A stretch of 64,000 nucleotides of DNA from Clostridium sp. (GCF_030532265.1 NZ_JAUNLM010000002.1:1-64000); one strand, 5' to 3'; shown: positions 35,127-45,664, numbered from the stretch's first letter. Made by a program: numbers and translations. Notes: generated from the letters alone by a model not told the origin.

Positions 35127-37133
35127 ATGAAAAAGTTAAGTCATGGTTGTACCTTAGATTGTTTTGATTGTTGTAAGTTTAATATTTATGTAAATGATAG
35201 TAAAGAAATTAAAATAGAAGGTGATAAAAATCATCCATATACTAAAGGTATTATATGTAAAAAGGGATTAGCTCATCTAGATAGATTAAATCATAAAGAT
35301 AGAATATACAAACCTATGATTAAAAGAGAGAATAAATGGATTGAAATATCTTTTGATGATGCATTGGATATTATTACTGAAAAGCTAAAATATTATAAAG
35401 AAGAATTTTCTTCTAATTCAATATTGTATTATGAGCAATATGGTAATGGGTCTATTTTAAAAAGTATTGGGGATATATTTTTTAACTTTTATGGGGGAGT
35501 AAGTAAACAAAAAGGTGGACCATGTTGGAGTGCTGGAATTGCTGCACAAAAATTAGATTTTGGCGACTCAAGAAGTCATTCCTTAGAAGATATGCTAAAC
35601 AGTAAAAATATATTTGTGTGGGGAAAAAATCCTGCAAATACAACAATTCATACTATGCAAATGATAAAAAAGGCAAAGGATAAAGGTGCTAAAATAATAG
35701 TTATTGATCCAATATATACAAATACAGCAAAGTTATCTGATGTTTATATACAAATTAAACCTGGTGGAGATGGTGCATTAGCATTAGCTATGGGAAAATT
35801 AATAATAGAAGAAAGACTTTATGATGATAATTATATAAAATCATATGTTTTAGGATTTGATAAGTATAAGAAATATTTAGAATCATTAGATTTCAATATA
35901 TTATTAAATAAATGTGGAGTTAATTTAGATGATTTATATAAGCTTGTAAAATTATATACAGAAAGGTATTCAACTATACTTTTAGGATATGGAATACAAA
36001 AATATAAAAATGGTGGAAATACAATAAGAGCGATAGATACATTAGGAGCTATAACAGGGCAAATAGGAGTAAGTGGCGGTGGAGTTAATTATGCTAATAA
36101 AGTTTATCCATCAGTTTTAAATACAGATCCTTTTAATAGTGAAAACTTTTGTATCAATAGAAAATTTTATACTAGTGATATAGTTAGCTTTATAAATGAA
36201 TCTATTAATGGTAATACATATTATAAAGATAATATTTATATTAAAAAACCTAAGATTAAAGATGACTTGACTAAAAGCAATGTTCCTATAAAGATGGCTG
36301 TAATAGTAAAGAGTAATTTATTAAATCAATTACCAAATTTAAACGGATTAAATAGTGCTATTGATAAAATAGATTTTAAAGTTTGCTTTGATATGTTTAT
36401 GACTGATACTGCAAAAAGGTGTGATTTATTTATTCCAACAACAAGTACTTTAGAAAGCGAAGATTTACTTTATAGTTCAATGACTAATCCATATATAATA
36501 TATAATGAAAAAGTTGTAGAGCCATTAGACAAAAGAATGGATGAATATGAATTTTTTAAGGAGTTAGCTAAAAAATTAAATATAAAAAATTATCCTTTTG
36601 TATCTAAAAGAGAATATATCGAAAAAATAATAGAACCTCTTAATAAATATATAGATGATATATATATAGAAAAAATAAAAAATAATTATATAACAATACA
36701 TGATTCAGTTGCATGGAGAGATAAAATGTTTTTAACTAAGTCGGGAAAATTTGAAATTAATTTATATAAAGAGGATTTTATTGAAGATAATAATAATAAT
36801 AATAATAAATTTAGGTTGTTAACTAATCACAGCAGAGATACTTTATTTAGTCAACATATGATGGATAAAGAAGGAATATCAAAAGCATATATAAATGAAT
36901 CTATGGCTAGTAATTTAAAAATAAAAAGTTATGAAGAAGTAACATTAAAATCTAAAAATGGAAGTATAAATGTAGAAATTATAATAGATAATTCTATTGC
37001 TGATTATGTTGTAATGATGTATGTAGGTTGGTGGACAAAACATGGAAATCCTAATTACATAACTGTTTCAGATATATCTGATATTGGTGGACAAATAACC
37101 TATAATGAGACTTTTGTTAGTATAGAAAAATAA
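35127..37133 (+). CDS. Molybdopterin-dependent oxidoreductase (DMSO reductase superfamily)
   Basis: 668-residue bis-MGD enzyme. N-terminal [4Fe-4S] motif C8-x3-C12-x2-C15 and a fourth Cys in GIICKKGL near 44. Then the cofactor-binding domains with GGPCWSAGIAAQ (near 130), IFVWGKNPANTTIH (near 164), IVIDPIYTNTAKLSD, a KPGGDGALALAMGKLI block (near 211) and the C-terminal SRDTLFSQHMM. No Tat signal, so cytoplasmic. The Cys in GGPCW may contact the metal, which I cannot confirm. The substrate is unclear: the family includes formate dehydrogenase, polysulfide and biotin-sulfoxide reductases. No partner subunit is adjacent. An AAT microsatellite encodes an Asn run near residue 555. Confidence 0.85.
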   Translation: MKKLSHGCTLDCFDCCKFNIYVNDSKEIKIEGDKNHPYTKGIICKKGLAHLDRLNHKDRIYKPMIKRENKWIEISFDDALDIITEKLKYYKEEFSSNSILYYEQYGNGSILKSIGDIFFNFYGGVSKQKGGPCWSAGIAAQKLDFGDSRSHSLEDMLNSKNIFVWGKNPANTTIHTMQMIKKAKDKGAKIIVIDPIYTNTAKLSDVYIQIKPGGDGALALAMGKLIIEERLYDDNYIKSYVLGFDKYKKYLESLDFNILLNKCGVNLDDLYKLVKLYTERYSTILLGYGIQKYKNGGNTIRAIDTLGAITGQIGVSGGGVNYANKVYPSVLNTDPFNSENFCINRKFYTSDIVSFINESINGNTYYKDNIYIKKPKIKDDLTKSNVPIKMAVIVKSNLLNQLPNLNGLNSAIDKIDFKVCFDMFMTDTAKRCDLFIPTTSTLESEDLLYSSMTNPYIIYNEKVVEPLDKRMDEYEFFKELAKKLNIKNYPFVSKREYIEKIIEPLNKYIDDIYIEKIKNNYITIHDSVAWRDKMFLTKSGKFEINLYKEDFIEDNNNNNNKFRLLTNHSRDTLFSQHMMDKEGISKAYINESMASNLKIKSYEEVTLKSKNGSINVEIIIDNSIADYVVMMYVGWWTKHGNPNYITVSDISDIGGQITYNETFVSIEK

Positions 37134-37222
37134 ATTTACTTAAAAATATATTTAAATTAGAACATTTATGTTTATGTATAAATATAATAAATTTAAAAAT
37201 AATTTATTATAAGAGGTTTAAA

Positions 37223-37543
37223 ATGAAAAATAGTAAGTGGATGTTAGTTAAGTTTAGAGGTGAATTAGGAAAAGTTTCTTTTTCAGATGAGGAAGTAAAA
37301 GATATAGCTAAAAAATTAAAAATAGATTTTTCAAAAGAAAAATTTGATTTTAAACAATTTAAAATGGGATTAGAAGTTGAACTTGAACATGGAACTAAAT
37401 TTCCAAATACTAATGTTACAAATAATGATCCAATTCTTACAGGACAAATCGCTTTAGCTCATTTATTAGAGTTTCCTGATTATTATACAAGATTGAAAAA
37501 GTTAGAAGATGAGGCAAAAGATTATTGGGGTAAGAAAAAATAA
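37223..37543 (+). CDS. DUF5661 family protein
   Basis: 106-residue cytosolic protein. FSDEEVKDIAKKLKIDFSK, GLEVELEHGT and NDPILTGQIALAHLLEFPDYYTRLKKLE match the DUF5661 pattern, which is predicted to be helical with conserved His/Glu; function unknown. Own terminator. Weak ribosome site (AAGAGGTTT). Confidence 0.75.
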   Translation: MKNSKWMLVKFRGELGKVSFSDEEVKDIAKKLKIDFSKEKFDFKQFKMGLEVELEHGTKFPNTNVTNNDPILTGQIALAHLLEFPDYYTRLKKLEDEAKDYWGKKK

Positions 37544-37546
37544 AGA

Positions 37547-37590
37547 AAACCTTTGAGTAATATTTAAATTTTACTCAAAGGTTTTTTATT
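37547..37590 (+). terminator. Terminator after DUF5661 gene
   Basis: Half-site AAACCTTTGAGTAA (37547-37560) and complement 37571-37584, then T-run. Confidence 0.85.
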
Positions 37591-37626
37591 TTACAGTTAT
37601 TACAAAGTTAATCATATTACAGAAAT

Positions 37627-37655
37627 GAATATTTTTTTATAACTAATAGATACTA
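37627..37655 (+). promoter_or_regulatory. Possible forespore (SigG/SigF-type) promoter for coat-like genes
   Basis: GAATA (37627-37631), 17-bp spacer, GATACTA (37649-37655). Compare the SigG pattern GHATR / CATNHTA; one mismatch in the -10. Confidence 0.4.
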
Positions 37656-37685
37656 ATATTGTAGAAAATTAAAGGAGATGATTAT

Positions 37686-37871
37686 ATGGCTAATTTAAAT
37701 GAAGTAGAGTTACAAAACTTAAGACATTTAATTGGTGGTCATAGTACTGTTGAAAAGAAACTAGAAGCTTATGCACAACAATGCACAGATCCTCAATTAA
37801 AAGAAATGCTTAAAAAAGATTCTCAAGATGCAAAGGCAAGCAAAGAAAAACTAATGTCATTCTTAGGTTAG
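37686..37871 (+). CDS. Small CotF-related spore protein
   Basis: 61-residue helical protein (NLRHLIGGHSTVEKKLEAYAQ, then DPQLKEMLKKDSQDAKASKEKL) like the short partner found next to CotF-type coat proteins in clostridia. The CotF-like gene starts 13 bp later. AAAGGAGATG is the ribosome site. Sporulation role inferred from the family and from a SigG-like promoter upstream. Confidence 0.65.
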   Translation: MANLNEVELQNLRHLIGGHSTVEKKLEAYAQQCTDPQLKEMLKKDSQDAKASKEKLMSFLG

Positions 37872-37884
37872 GGAGGTATATAAA

Positions 37885-38133
37885 ATGCAAGAAAAAGAAA
37901 TGATAAGCGATTATTTAGCTTCAATTAATGCTAGTTTATCAAAATATGGTGATATAATATCACAAACAGAAAATGAACAATTAAGACAGACAATTCAAGT
38001 AATGAGAAATCAAGATGAAGCTCGTCAATATGCATTATTCCAAAAAGCAAAAGAAAAGGGATATTATATTCCAGCTCAACAAGCAACTCCAGAAGAAATT
38101 AATACTGTAAAATCTCAATTATCTCAAGGATAA
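37885..38133 (+). CDS. Spore coat protein, CotF family
   Basis: 82-residue CotF-type protein: EMISDYLASINASLSKYGDIISQTENEQLRQT at the N-terminus, then NQDEARQYALFQKAKEKGYYIPA and the PEEINTVKSQLSQ tail, all family hallmarks. Predicted helical hairpin that assembles on the spore surface. Strong GGGAGG site; in tandem with the 61-residue gene. A weak hairpin (GAATAGAAATTTCTATTC, 38146-38163) follows. Confidence 0.82.
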   Translation: MQEKEMISDYLASINASLSKYGDIISQTENEQLRQTIQVMRNQDEARQYALFQKAKEKGYYIPAQQATPEEINTVKSQLSQG

Positions 38134-38292
38134 TAAAAAATAAAAGAATAGAAATTTCTATTCCTTTATTAATTAAAATATAATTAAGATAATGATTATA
38201 AGATTACAAGTTATATTTTAAGTTATTTAATATTTAAATTTATTATTTATTAGAATAAGTTGTTAATGAGTTAGATAGAATACTATATTTAA

Positions 38293-38323
38293 ATAGCTAT
38301 ACCAAATATTTTGGTATAGCTAT
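38293..38323 (-). terminator. Hairpin after the ATP-cone gene
   Basis: ATAGCTATACCAA and its complement (38293-38323), just beyond the minus-strand ATP-cone stop; the tail is A/T mixed, so termination strength is uncertain. Confidence 0.55.
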
Positions 38324-38327
38324 AAAT

Positions 38328-38597
38328 TTAAAATAAAACATATTTTTTTGATATGTCATTGAATCCACATTCTTTTAATGATTCAAATAAAAATATTTTA
38401 ATTTCTAAACTTGAAATTATTCTATCAGGATTCTTTTTTATAAAGTTAGTAAGCTTAGAGTCAAAAGTTTTTCTTATATAGTTTATATCAGATTCATTTA
38501 ATATTTTGCCACAATCGCTAAAAGCACTTTTAATGCTTGTAATTAGTTTATTAATATCAAAATTTTCTAAACGACCATCTTTTTTTATTATTACCAT
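38328..38597 (-). CDS. Free-standing ATP-cone domain protein
   Basis: 89 residues made of one ATP-cone, the nucleotide-sensing module found in ribonucleotide reductases and NrdR: MVIIKKDGRLENFDINKLITSI at the N-terminus and the helical remainder to KYVLF. No zinc ribbon (as NrdR has) and no reductase follows. A nucleotide-responsive adaptor is possible. Strong GGGAGG site. Lies 40 bp after the YjiH-like gene on the same strand, so perhaps one unit. Confidence 0.78.
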   Translation of the reverse strand: MVIIKKDGRLENFDINKLITSIKSAFSDCGKILNESDINYIRKTFDSKLTNFIKKNPDRIISSLEIKIFLFESLKECGFNDISKKYVLF

Positions 38598-38637
38598 AGC
38601 TAAACCTCCCTAAATACTAATATTAGTATTTTATCAA

Positions 38638-39993
38638 TTAAAAGAAAATATTCGCCATAAGAACTATAACAGGTAATGTTACTATAGTTCTTTCAAAGAA
38701 TAATATTATTAGATCTTTTATTCCAACAGGGATTTTTGATCCAAGTAAAAGACCTCCTACTTCTGACATGTATATAAGTTGAGTTACAGATATACAAGCT
38801 ACTATAAATCTAGTCATTTCATTAGTTATTGTAGTTGCAAGAACTGAAGGTATAAACATATCTGCAAATCCAACAATTAAAGTTTGAGATGCGGCAGCAG
38901 CTTCAGGTACTCCAAGTAACTTTAAGAATGGAATAAATGGTATACCCATAACTTGGAATATAGAAGTATATTCTGCAATCATAAGTGCTATTCCACCCAT
39001 AGCCATAACTATTGCAAGTACACCAATCCACATATCTAAAACATTTTTTATTCCTGATATAAAGAAATCTTTTGCATTAGTATTACTTTCAGCTTTTTCA
39101 ACAGCTTTTTCAAGTCCCCAAGAAAATGGAGTATATCCACTAGGAATAACTTCTAGATTTTTTGAATCTTGTCCTCCAAAATAAGAATCTTCTTTTTTTG
39201 AAAGAGGAGGTATTCTTGGAATTATTATTGCTGCAACTATTCCTGAAAGTGTAACTGTTAAATAGAAAGGTAAAAACATATGAGCAAGACCAACTTGTGA
39301 TATTATAACTAAACAAAATGTTATTGATACAGCTGAAAAAGTAGTGCCTATAACAGCAGCTTCTCTTTTAGTATAAAAGCCTTGTTCATATTGCTTTGAA
39401 GTTAAAAGTATTCCTATACTTCCATCACCAAGCCATGAAGCTATACAGTCTATTGATGATCTACCAGGAAGATTAAAAATAGGTCTCATAATCTTAGTAA
39501 GAAGAGAACCTACAAATTCTAAAAGACCAAAGTCTAAAAGCAAAGGTAGTAAAAATCCAGCAAATAAAAATACTGCAATTAATATTGGTAATAAATCATT
39601 TAAAACAAGTCCTCCTGTATTTTCAGACCATATAAATTCAGGTCCTATTTGAAAATAAGAACATATAATAAAAATCATTCCTAATATTCTAGCTATAAAC
39701 CATAATGGTGATACATTAAATAAATTATTTAGATATTCATTTTTTACTAAAAATTTTGGTTTAAATATTTTTATGATTATACTTCCAATAACAGATATCG
39801 ATATTAAAATTAAAGCCATTAGTTTTAATAAATCAGTAAAATTTCCTTCTATAAAATTAGCAAGAAAAGCTATAGGAATTGTTACTTGGCCATTAATTTT
39901 ACAAGGTATCATAAATAAAGATATTCCTATTATAGATGGAATTAAAAATTTTAATAATGAATTTAACTTATATTTATTCATACAATTACTCAT
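38638..39993 (-). CDS. YjiH family membrane protein (nucleoside-recognition/Gate domain)
   Basis: 451-residue polytopic protein with about 11 helices. The Gate-like repeats show LLPLLLDFGLLEFVGSLL, SWLGDGSIGILLTSKQYEQGFYTKREAAVIGTTFSAVSI and a similar second block (VPEAAAASQTLIVGFADMF, YMSEVGGLLLGS). The family is presumed to transport an unidentified small molecule. The start has AAAGGAGTG. Divergent from the 62-residue gene at 40211. Confidence 0.82.
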   Translation of the reverse strand: MSNCMNKYKLNSLLKFLIPSIIGISLFMIPCKINGQVTIPIAFLANFIEGNFTDLLKLMALILISISVIGSIIIKIFKPKFLVKNEYLNNLFNVSPLWFIARILGMIFIICSYFQIGPEFIWSENTGGLVLNDLLPILIAVFLFAGFLLPLLLDFGLLEFVGSLLTKIMRPIFNLPGRSSIDCIASWLGDGSIGILLTSKQYEQGFYTKREAAVIGTTFSAVSITFCLVIISQVGLAHMFLPFYLTVTLSGIVAAIIIPRIPPLSKKEDSYFGGQDSKNLEVIPSGYTPFSWGLEKAVEKAESNTNAKDFFISGIKNVLDMWIGVLAIVMAMGGIALMIAEYTSIFQVMGIPFIPFLKLLGVPEAAAASQTLIVGFADMFIPSVLATTITNEMTRFIVACISVTQLIYMSEVGGLLLGSKIPVGIKDLIILFFERTIVTLPVIVLMANIFF

Positions 39994-40150
39994 AAATTAC
40001 ACTCCTTTTATAATTTTATGCATTAAAAATTAATATTTATACACTATGTATATTAATAATACATCAAAAATATGAAAAAAGATAGTAGTTTTGTTAAAAA
40101 TATTTATAAATATACATAAGAATATTATAAATGCATCCTTAAATATACAG

Positions 40151-40179
40151 GTTTAATATTAAAAAAATAATACATACTA
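40151..40179 (+). promoter_or_regulatory. Possible sporulation promoter
   Basis: CATACTA (40173-40179) fits SigG/SigF (CATNHTA) and, with the next T, SigE (CATANNNT); the -35 would be GTTTA (40151-40155), spacer 17. Similar in form to the box before the CotF-like genes. Confidence 0.35.
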
Positions 40180-40210
40180 TTAGTATAAGAATGAAAGGAG
40201 TGCATTATAA

Positions 40211-40399
40211 ATGAAAAGAAATGCTATTCAAAATGTAAGATGTTCTTTAGATGAATTAAAACAAGCAGAATCAATGTTAAATCATGCTGCAATTACTGTT
40301 GAAAAATCAGAAAACAAAAAAATGATAGAAGATTCATTATGTTCAGTACATGATACTATTAAAAAAATAGAAAATACAATTTCTAATTATCAAGAATAA
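40211..40399 (+). CDS. Small helical protein, unknown, possibly sporulation-associated
   Basis: 62 residues, predicted as a helical hairpin (AIQNVRCSLDELKQAESMLNHAA; ENKKMIEDSLCSVHDTIKKIENTI). AAAGGAG precedes the ATG. I do not recognise the family. The promoter-like box upstream looks sporulation-type, and its size resembles small spore or DUF1657-like proteins, but that is weak support. Converges on glpK. Confidence 0.55.
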   Translation: MKRNAIQNVRCSLDELKQAESMLNHAAITVEKSENKKMIEDSLCSVHDTIKKIENTISNYQE

Positions 40400-40442
40400 T
40401 TAGAAATAAGGATTTTTTAATAAAAAATAAATAAGAATAAAG

Positions 40443-40477
40443 AAAGAACTATCATATTTATGATAGCTCTTTTTTTT
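40443..40477. terminator. Terminator, 62-residue gene and glpK
   Basis: AAAGAACTATCAT with complement ATGATAGCTCTTT (40443-40472, one mismatch) and an eight-T tail on the plus strand. Confidence 0.82.
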
Positions 40478-40480
40478 ATT

Positions 40481-42013
<1,533 letters not shown>

Positions 42014-42721
42014 CTATCTAAATAAGATTACAAATGCAAATGCACCTAGAAGTCCTCCAACAATTGGAGCAATTACAGGAATCCAAGCATATTTCCAATC
42101 TGAATCCCTTTTTCCTGGGACAGGTAAAATAGCATGTGCTATTCTTGGACCTAAATCTCTTGCTGGATTTATTGCGTATCCAGTAGTACCACCAGAACTT
42201 AAACCAATTACCCAAATTAGTAAACCTACAGCAAGTGTATTAAGACCATTAGCCATTGGAACTGCATTAATTCCTAAAATAGCAAATACTAATAAGAAAG
42301 TTCCAAAGAATTCACTTATAAAGTTGAATTTACCATTTCTTATTGCAGGGCCTGTACAGAATACACCAAGTTTTCCGTCTTTATCATCAGTAACTTCAAA
42401 GTGATTATAATATTGTATAAATACCAAAGTAGCTCCTAAGAATGCGCCAATCATTTGAGCAGTTATATACATAGGAACTTGGCTCCAAGGAAAATCACCT
42501 ATGGCAGCTAAGGATAAAGTTAAAGCGGGATTAAAGTGTGCTCCACTTGTTGCACCAAAGATAAAGGCAGGAACAGCAACAGCAAATGCCCAACCAGTTG
42601 TGATTACCATCCAACCACTGTTTGTGCCTTTTGTTTTCTTTAAAACAACATTTGCAACAACTCCATCTCCAAGATAAATTAAGAACATTGTGCCTATCAT
42701 TTCTGCTAGAAAGTTAACCAT
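42014..42721 (-). CDS. glpF: Glycerol uptake facilitator (aquaglyceroporin)
   Basis: MIP-family channel, 235 residues, six helices and two half-helices. First NPA box in GAHFNPALTLSLA (near 62), second in GYAINPARDLGPR (near 185); the Asp after NPAR is characteristic of glycerol-conducting members. Strong GGGGG site before ATG. First gene of glpFK; a long leader with terminator and cre site lies upstream. Confidence 0.95.
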   Translation of the reverse strand: MVNFLAEMIGTMFLIYLGDGVVANVVLKKTKGTNSGWMVITTGWAFAVAVPAFIFGATSGAHFNPALTLSLAAIGDFPWSQVPMYITAQMIGAFLGATLVFIQYYNHFEVTDDKDGKLGVFCTGPAIRNGKFNFISEFFGTFLLVFAILGINAVPMANGLNTLAVGLLIWVIGLSSGGTTGYAINPARDLGPRIAHAILPVPGKRDSDWKYAWIPVIAPIVGGLLGAFAFVILFR

Positions 42722-42810
42722 AAAAATACCCCCATTAGATTAGTTTTATAATACAAACATTAACTATAATTGTTAATGAAATATATTCGTTAATTAAACC
42801 TATATCTAAA

Positions 42811-42861
42811 AAACAAAAAAGTTAAGCATAGGAAAATAAGCTATCCTAATTTATGCTTAAC
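42811..42861 (-). terminator. Leader terminator upstream of glpFK (antitermination candidate)
   Basis: On the minus strand GTTAAGCATA pairs with TATGCTTAAC (42821-42861), followed by TTTTTTGTTTTTT (read from 42820 down). It lies about 100 nt before glpF, between promoter and gene, as in the GlpP-controlled B. subtilis glpFK leader. Confidence 0.7.
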
Positions 42862-42918
42862 TCTAAATCTCTACCACATAAACACCTAATATATTCAATT
42901 TGAATGTAAACACTTTAA

Positions 42919-42932
42919 TGAAAACATTTACA
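42919..42932. promoter_or_regulatory. cre site (CcpA) at the glpFK start
   Basis: TGAAAACATTTACA matches TGWAANCGNTNWCA with one mismatch and overlaps the predicted transcription start, suited to glucose repression. Confidence 0.6.
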
Positions 42933-42937
42933 AGAAT

Positions 42938-42966
42938 AGTATATCATATTTAAACATAATTGTAAA
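42938..42966 (-). promoter_or_regulatory. SigA-type promoter of glpFK
   Basis: Minus strand TTTACA (42961-42966), 17-bp spacer, TATACT (42938-42943). The rest of the 42722-43096 gap holds the leader above and an extended -10 for proB (TGCTAAAAT, 43009-43017). Confidence 0.65.
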
Positions 42967-43096
42967 AATCTTTTTTTATTAAATATATATTAAATTAAAA
43001 ATATATTATGCTAAAATTAAGAACATAATAGAAAATAAAAAAATAAGGTTATATAATAAAAGAAGTTAAAAAATAATACAAGGGGTTGTAAAGAAA

Positions 43097-43915
43097 ATGA
43101 ACATTAGAAAAGAAATAAAAAATTCCAAGAGAATAGTTGTAAAAGTAGGAACGTCAACATTAACTTATGAAAATGGAAATATTAATTTAACAAGAATTGA
43201 AAAACTTGCAAGAGTTATTTCAGACTTAATGAATTCAGGAAAAGAAGTTGTTCTTGTAACATCAGGAGCTATAGGTGTTGGAAGTAGCAAATTAAAGCTT
43301 AAAGAAAAGCCCCAAAGTATTAGAGAAAAACAAGCAGTAGCAGCAATTGGACAATGTGAATTAATGCATATATATAGTAAATTTTTTGGAGAATACAGTC
43401 ATACTGTAGGCCAAGTGTTACTTACAAGAGATGTAGTTGAGGATGATCATATAAGAAATAATGTATGTAATACATTTAATACATTATTAGAAATGGGAAT
43501 AGTGCCTATAGTAAATGAAAATGATACAGTAGCAATAGATGAGATAGAAAATATAGTTAAATTTGGAGATAATGATAACCTTTCTGCAATAGTTGCAGGG
43601 CTTGTTAATGCAGATCTTTTAATAATACTTTCAGATATAGATGGATTTTATGATAAAGATCCAAGAAGTAATGAAGATGCAAAGCTTTTAAGTGAAGTAT
43701 CTAAAATAACAGAAGAATTAGAGGCGGCAGCAGGTGGAGCAGGAACAAGCTTTGGAACAGGTGGAATGATTACAAAACTTTCAGCGGCCAAAACTGCAAA
43801 TAATGAAGGAGTAAATATGGTTCTTGCTAATGGTAAGGAGCCTTCAATATTATTTAATATTGTAAATGGTGAAGAAATTGGTACTTTATTTTTAAAGAAT
43901 GGAAAGGAGAATTAG
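43097..43915 (+). CDS. proB: Glutamate 5-kinase, short form without PUA domain
   Basis: First step of proline synthesis: ATP plus glutamate to gamma-glutamyl phosphate. Amino-acid-kinase fold with VVKVGTSTLTYENG (near 15), VTSGAIGVG (near 55), NENDTVAIDEI (near 143) and GTGGMITKLSAAK (near 218). Length 272 residues: the C-terminal PUA domain of longer ProB enzymes is absent, as in many clostridia. proA begins at the base after its stop. No T-box or other leader control is visible. Confidence 0.95.
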   Translation: MNIRKEIKNSKRIVVKVGTSTLTYENGNINLTRIEKLARVISDLMNSGKEVVLVTSGAIGVGSSKLKLKEKPQSIREKQAVAAIGQCELMHIYSKFFGEYSHTVGQVLLTRDVVEDDHIRNNVCNTFNTLLEMGIVPIVNENDTVAIDEIENIVKFGDNDNLSAIVAGLVNADLLIILSDIDGFYDKDPRSNEDAKLLSEVSKITEELEAAAGGAGTSFGTGGMITKLSAAKTANNEGVNMVLANGKEPSILFNIVNGEEIGTLFLKNGKEN

Positions 43916-45160
43916 ATGAGTGAATTAATATTAAAGGGACAAAAAGCTAAAGAAGCAGCATATATATTAGCTAATCTTACAACTACAGATAAAGATAAAG
44001 CTTTAGAAAAAATGGCAAATAATCTATTAGAAAAAAGCAATGAAATAATAGAAGCAAATAAAAAAGATTTAGAAAAGGCAATTCAAAATGGTACTAATAA
44101 GGCTATGCTAGATAGATTATCATTAGATAAATCAAGAATAGAATCAATGGCTGATGGGCTTAAGCAAATTGTTAATTTGCAAGATCCAGTAGGAGAAGTT
44201 ATTTCTATGTGGAATAGACCAAATGGACTTCAAATAGGTCAAAAAAGAGTTCCTATGGGAGTTATAGGAATAATATATGAAGCAAGACCAAATGTTACGT
44301 GTGATGCAGCTGGACTTTGTTTAAAAGCTGGAAATGCAGTTATATTAAGAGGTGGAAAAGAGGCAATAAATTCAAATATAGCAATAACAAAAGTTTTAAG
44401 AGAAGGACTTAAAGAAGCAGGTCTTCCAGAGGATTCAGTTCAACTTATTGAAGATACAAGTAGGGAAGTTGCAACGGAAATGATGAAGCTAAATGACTAT
44501 ATAGATGTCTTAATTCCAAGAGGTGGAGCAGGTCTTATAAATGCTGTTGTTAAAAATGCAACTGTTCCCGTTATAGAAACTGGAACAGGAAATTGTCATA
44601 TTTATATTGATAAAGATTGTGATTTTGAAATGGCAAAAAATATAGTTGTTAATGCAAAAACATCAAGACCTGCTGTATGTAATGCTGCAGAAAGCTTGGT
44701 TATACATCAAGATGTGGCAGAAGAAATACTTCCTATTTTAGTGAAGTCTTTAAGAGAAAAAGATGTTATTTTAAGAGGGGACGAAGCTTCAAGAAAAATA
44801 ATTAGTGATATTGAAGCGGCAACAGAAGAAGATTTTTATAAAGAATATTTAGATTATATTATAAGTGTTAAAATAGTAAAAGATATAGACGAGGCTATAA
44901 ATCATATAAATAAACATAATACTGGACACTCAGAAGCAATAGTTACAAATAGTTATGAGAGTTCACAAAAATTTCTTCAAAGAATAGATGCAGCAGCTGT
45001 ATATGTTAATGCATCAACTAGATTTACTGATGGGTCAGAATTTGGTTTTGGAGCTGAAATTGGAATAAGTACGCAAAAACTACATGCTAGAGGCCCTATG
45101 GGACTTAAAGAGTTAACAACAATAAAATATATTATATATGGTAACGGACAAATAAGATAA
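43916..45160 (+). CDS. proA: Gamma-glutamyl phosphate reductase
   Basis: NADPH reductase of the second proline step, making glutamate semialdehyde. Aldehyde-dehydrogenase fold, 414 residues: [33 protein letters not shown] (near 112-145), [22 protein letters not shown] and the Cys in [12 protein letters not shown] (near 255), then [31 protein letters not shown]. Abuts proB with no gap; the complex probably channels the labile intermediate. A GNAT gene follows in 18 bp. Confidence 0.96.
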   Translation: MSELILKGQKAKEAAYILANLTTTDKDKALEKMANNLLEKSNEIIEANKKDLEKAIQNGTNKAMLDRLSLDKSRIESMADGLKQIVNLQDPVGEVISMWNRPNGLQIGQKRVPMGVIGIIYEARPNVTCDAAGLCLKAGNAVILRGGKEAINSNIAITKVLREGLKEAGLPEDSVQLIEDTSREVATEMMKLNDYIDVLIPRGGAGLINAVVKNATVPVIETGTGNCHIYIDKDCDFEMAKNIVVNAKTSRPAVCNAAESLVIHQDVAEEILPILVKSLREKDVILRGDEASRKIISDIEAATEEDFYKEYLDYIISVKIVKDIDEAINHINKHNTGHSEAIVTNSYESSQKFLQRIDAAAVYVNASTRFTDGSEFGFGAEIGISTQKLHARGPMGLKELTTIKYIIYGNGQIR

Positions 45161-45178
45161 AAGTGGTGAGGGTATTAA

Positions 45179-45628
45179 ATGAAACTTTGTATTCAAAAAT
45201 TTGATGAATTTACAAATGATGATTTATATAAAATACTTCAAGAAAGGTTTGAAGTTTTTGCCTGTGAACAAAAAATAACATGTGAAAATGAATTTGATGG
45301 AAAAGATCAGGATTGTATACATTTATATGCAAAAGACGGAGATAAAATAGCTGCATATCTTAGAATACTTCCTAAAGGTGTTGGATATAAGGATGCAGTA
45401 GGAATAGGCAGAGTTTTAGTAAAAAAAGAATATAGAGGATATGGTTTAGCAAAAGTTGTTTTAAGAGAAGCTATAAAATATATTAAACATAATTTTAATA
45501 ATGAAAAAATAAAATTATCTTCTCAGGAGTATATAAGAAGTTTATATGAATCACTTGGATTTGTTGCAATATCAGATATATATGATGAGGCAGGAATACC
45601 ACATATAAAAATGATGTATAAAGGATAA
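45179..45628 (+). CDS. GNAT acetyltransferase, ElaA-like
   Basis: 149-residue N-acetyltransferase. VFACEQKITCENEFDGKDQDCIHLYA, AYLRILPKG and the acetyl-CoA loop RVLVKKEYRGYGLAKVVLREA (near 83) match ElaA. Acceptor unknown. Placed 18 bp after proA, so it is likely co-transcribed without an evident metabolic link. Terminator directly after. Confidence 0.88.
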   Translation: MKLCIQKFDEFTNDDLYKILQERFEVFACEQKITCENEFDGKDQDCIHLYAKDGDKIAAYLRILPKGVGYKDAVGIGRVLVKKEYRGYGLAKVVLREAIKYIKHNFNNEKIKLSSQEYIRSLYESLGFVAISDIYDEAGIPHIKMMYKG

Positions 45629-45633
45629 ATTAA

Positions 45634-45664
45634 AAGCCTTCAGTTTATAAACTGAAGGCTTAAT
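45634..45664 (+). terminator. Terminator of proBA-GNAT unit
   Basis: AAGCCTTCAGTTTA with its complement (45634-45661); the tail is TTAATTAA rather than a pure T-run. Confidence 0.72.

Noticed and set aside
37686..38133. CotF-like pair as a toxin-antitoxin module
   Set aside because: Both sequences fit small spore coat proteins, with a sporulation-like promoter; neither shows toxin or antitoxin features.
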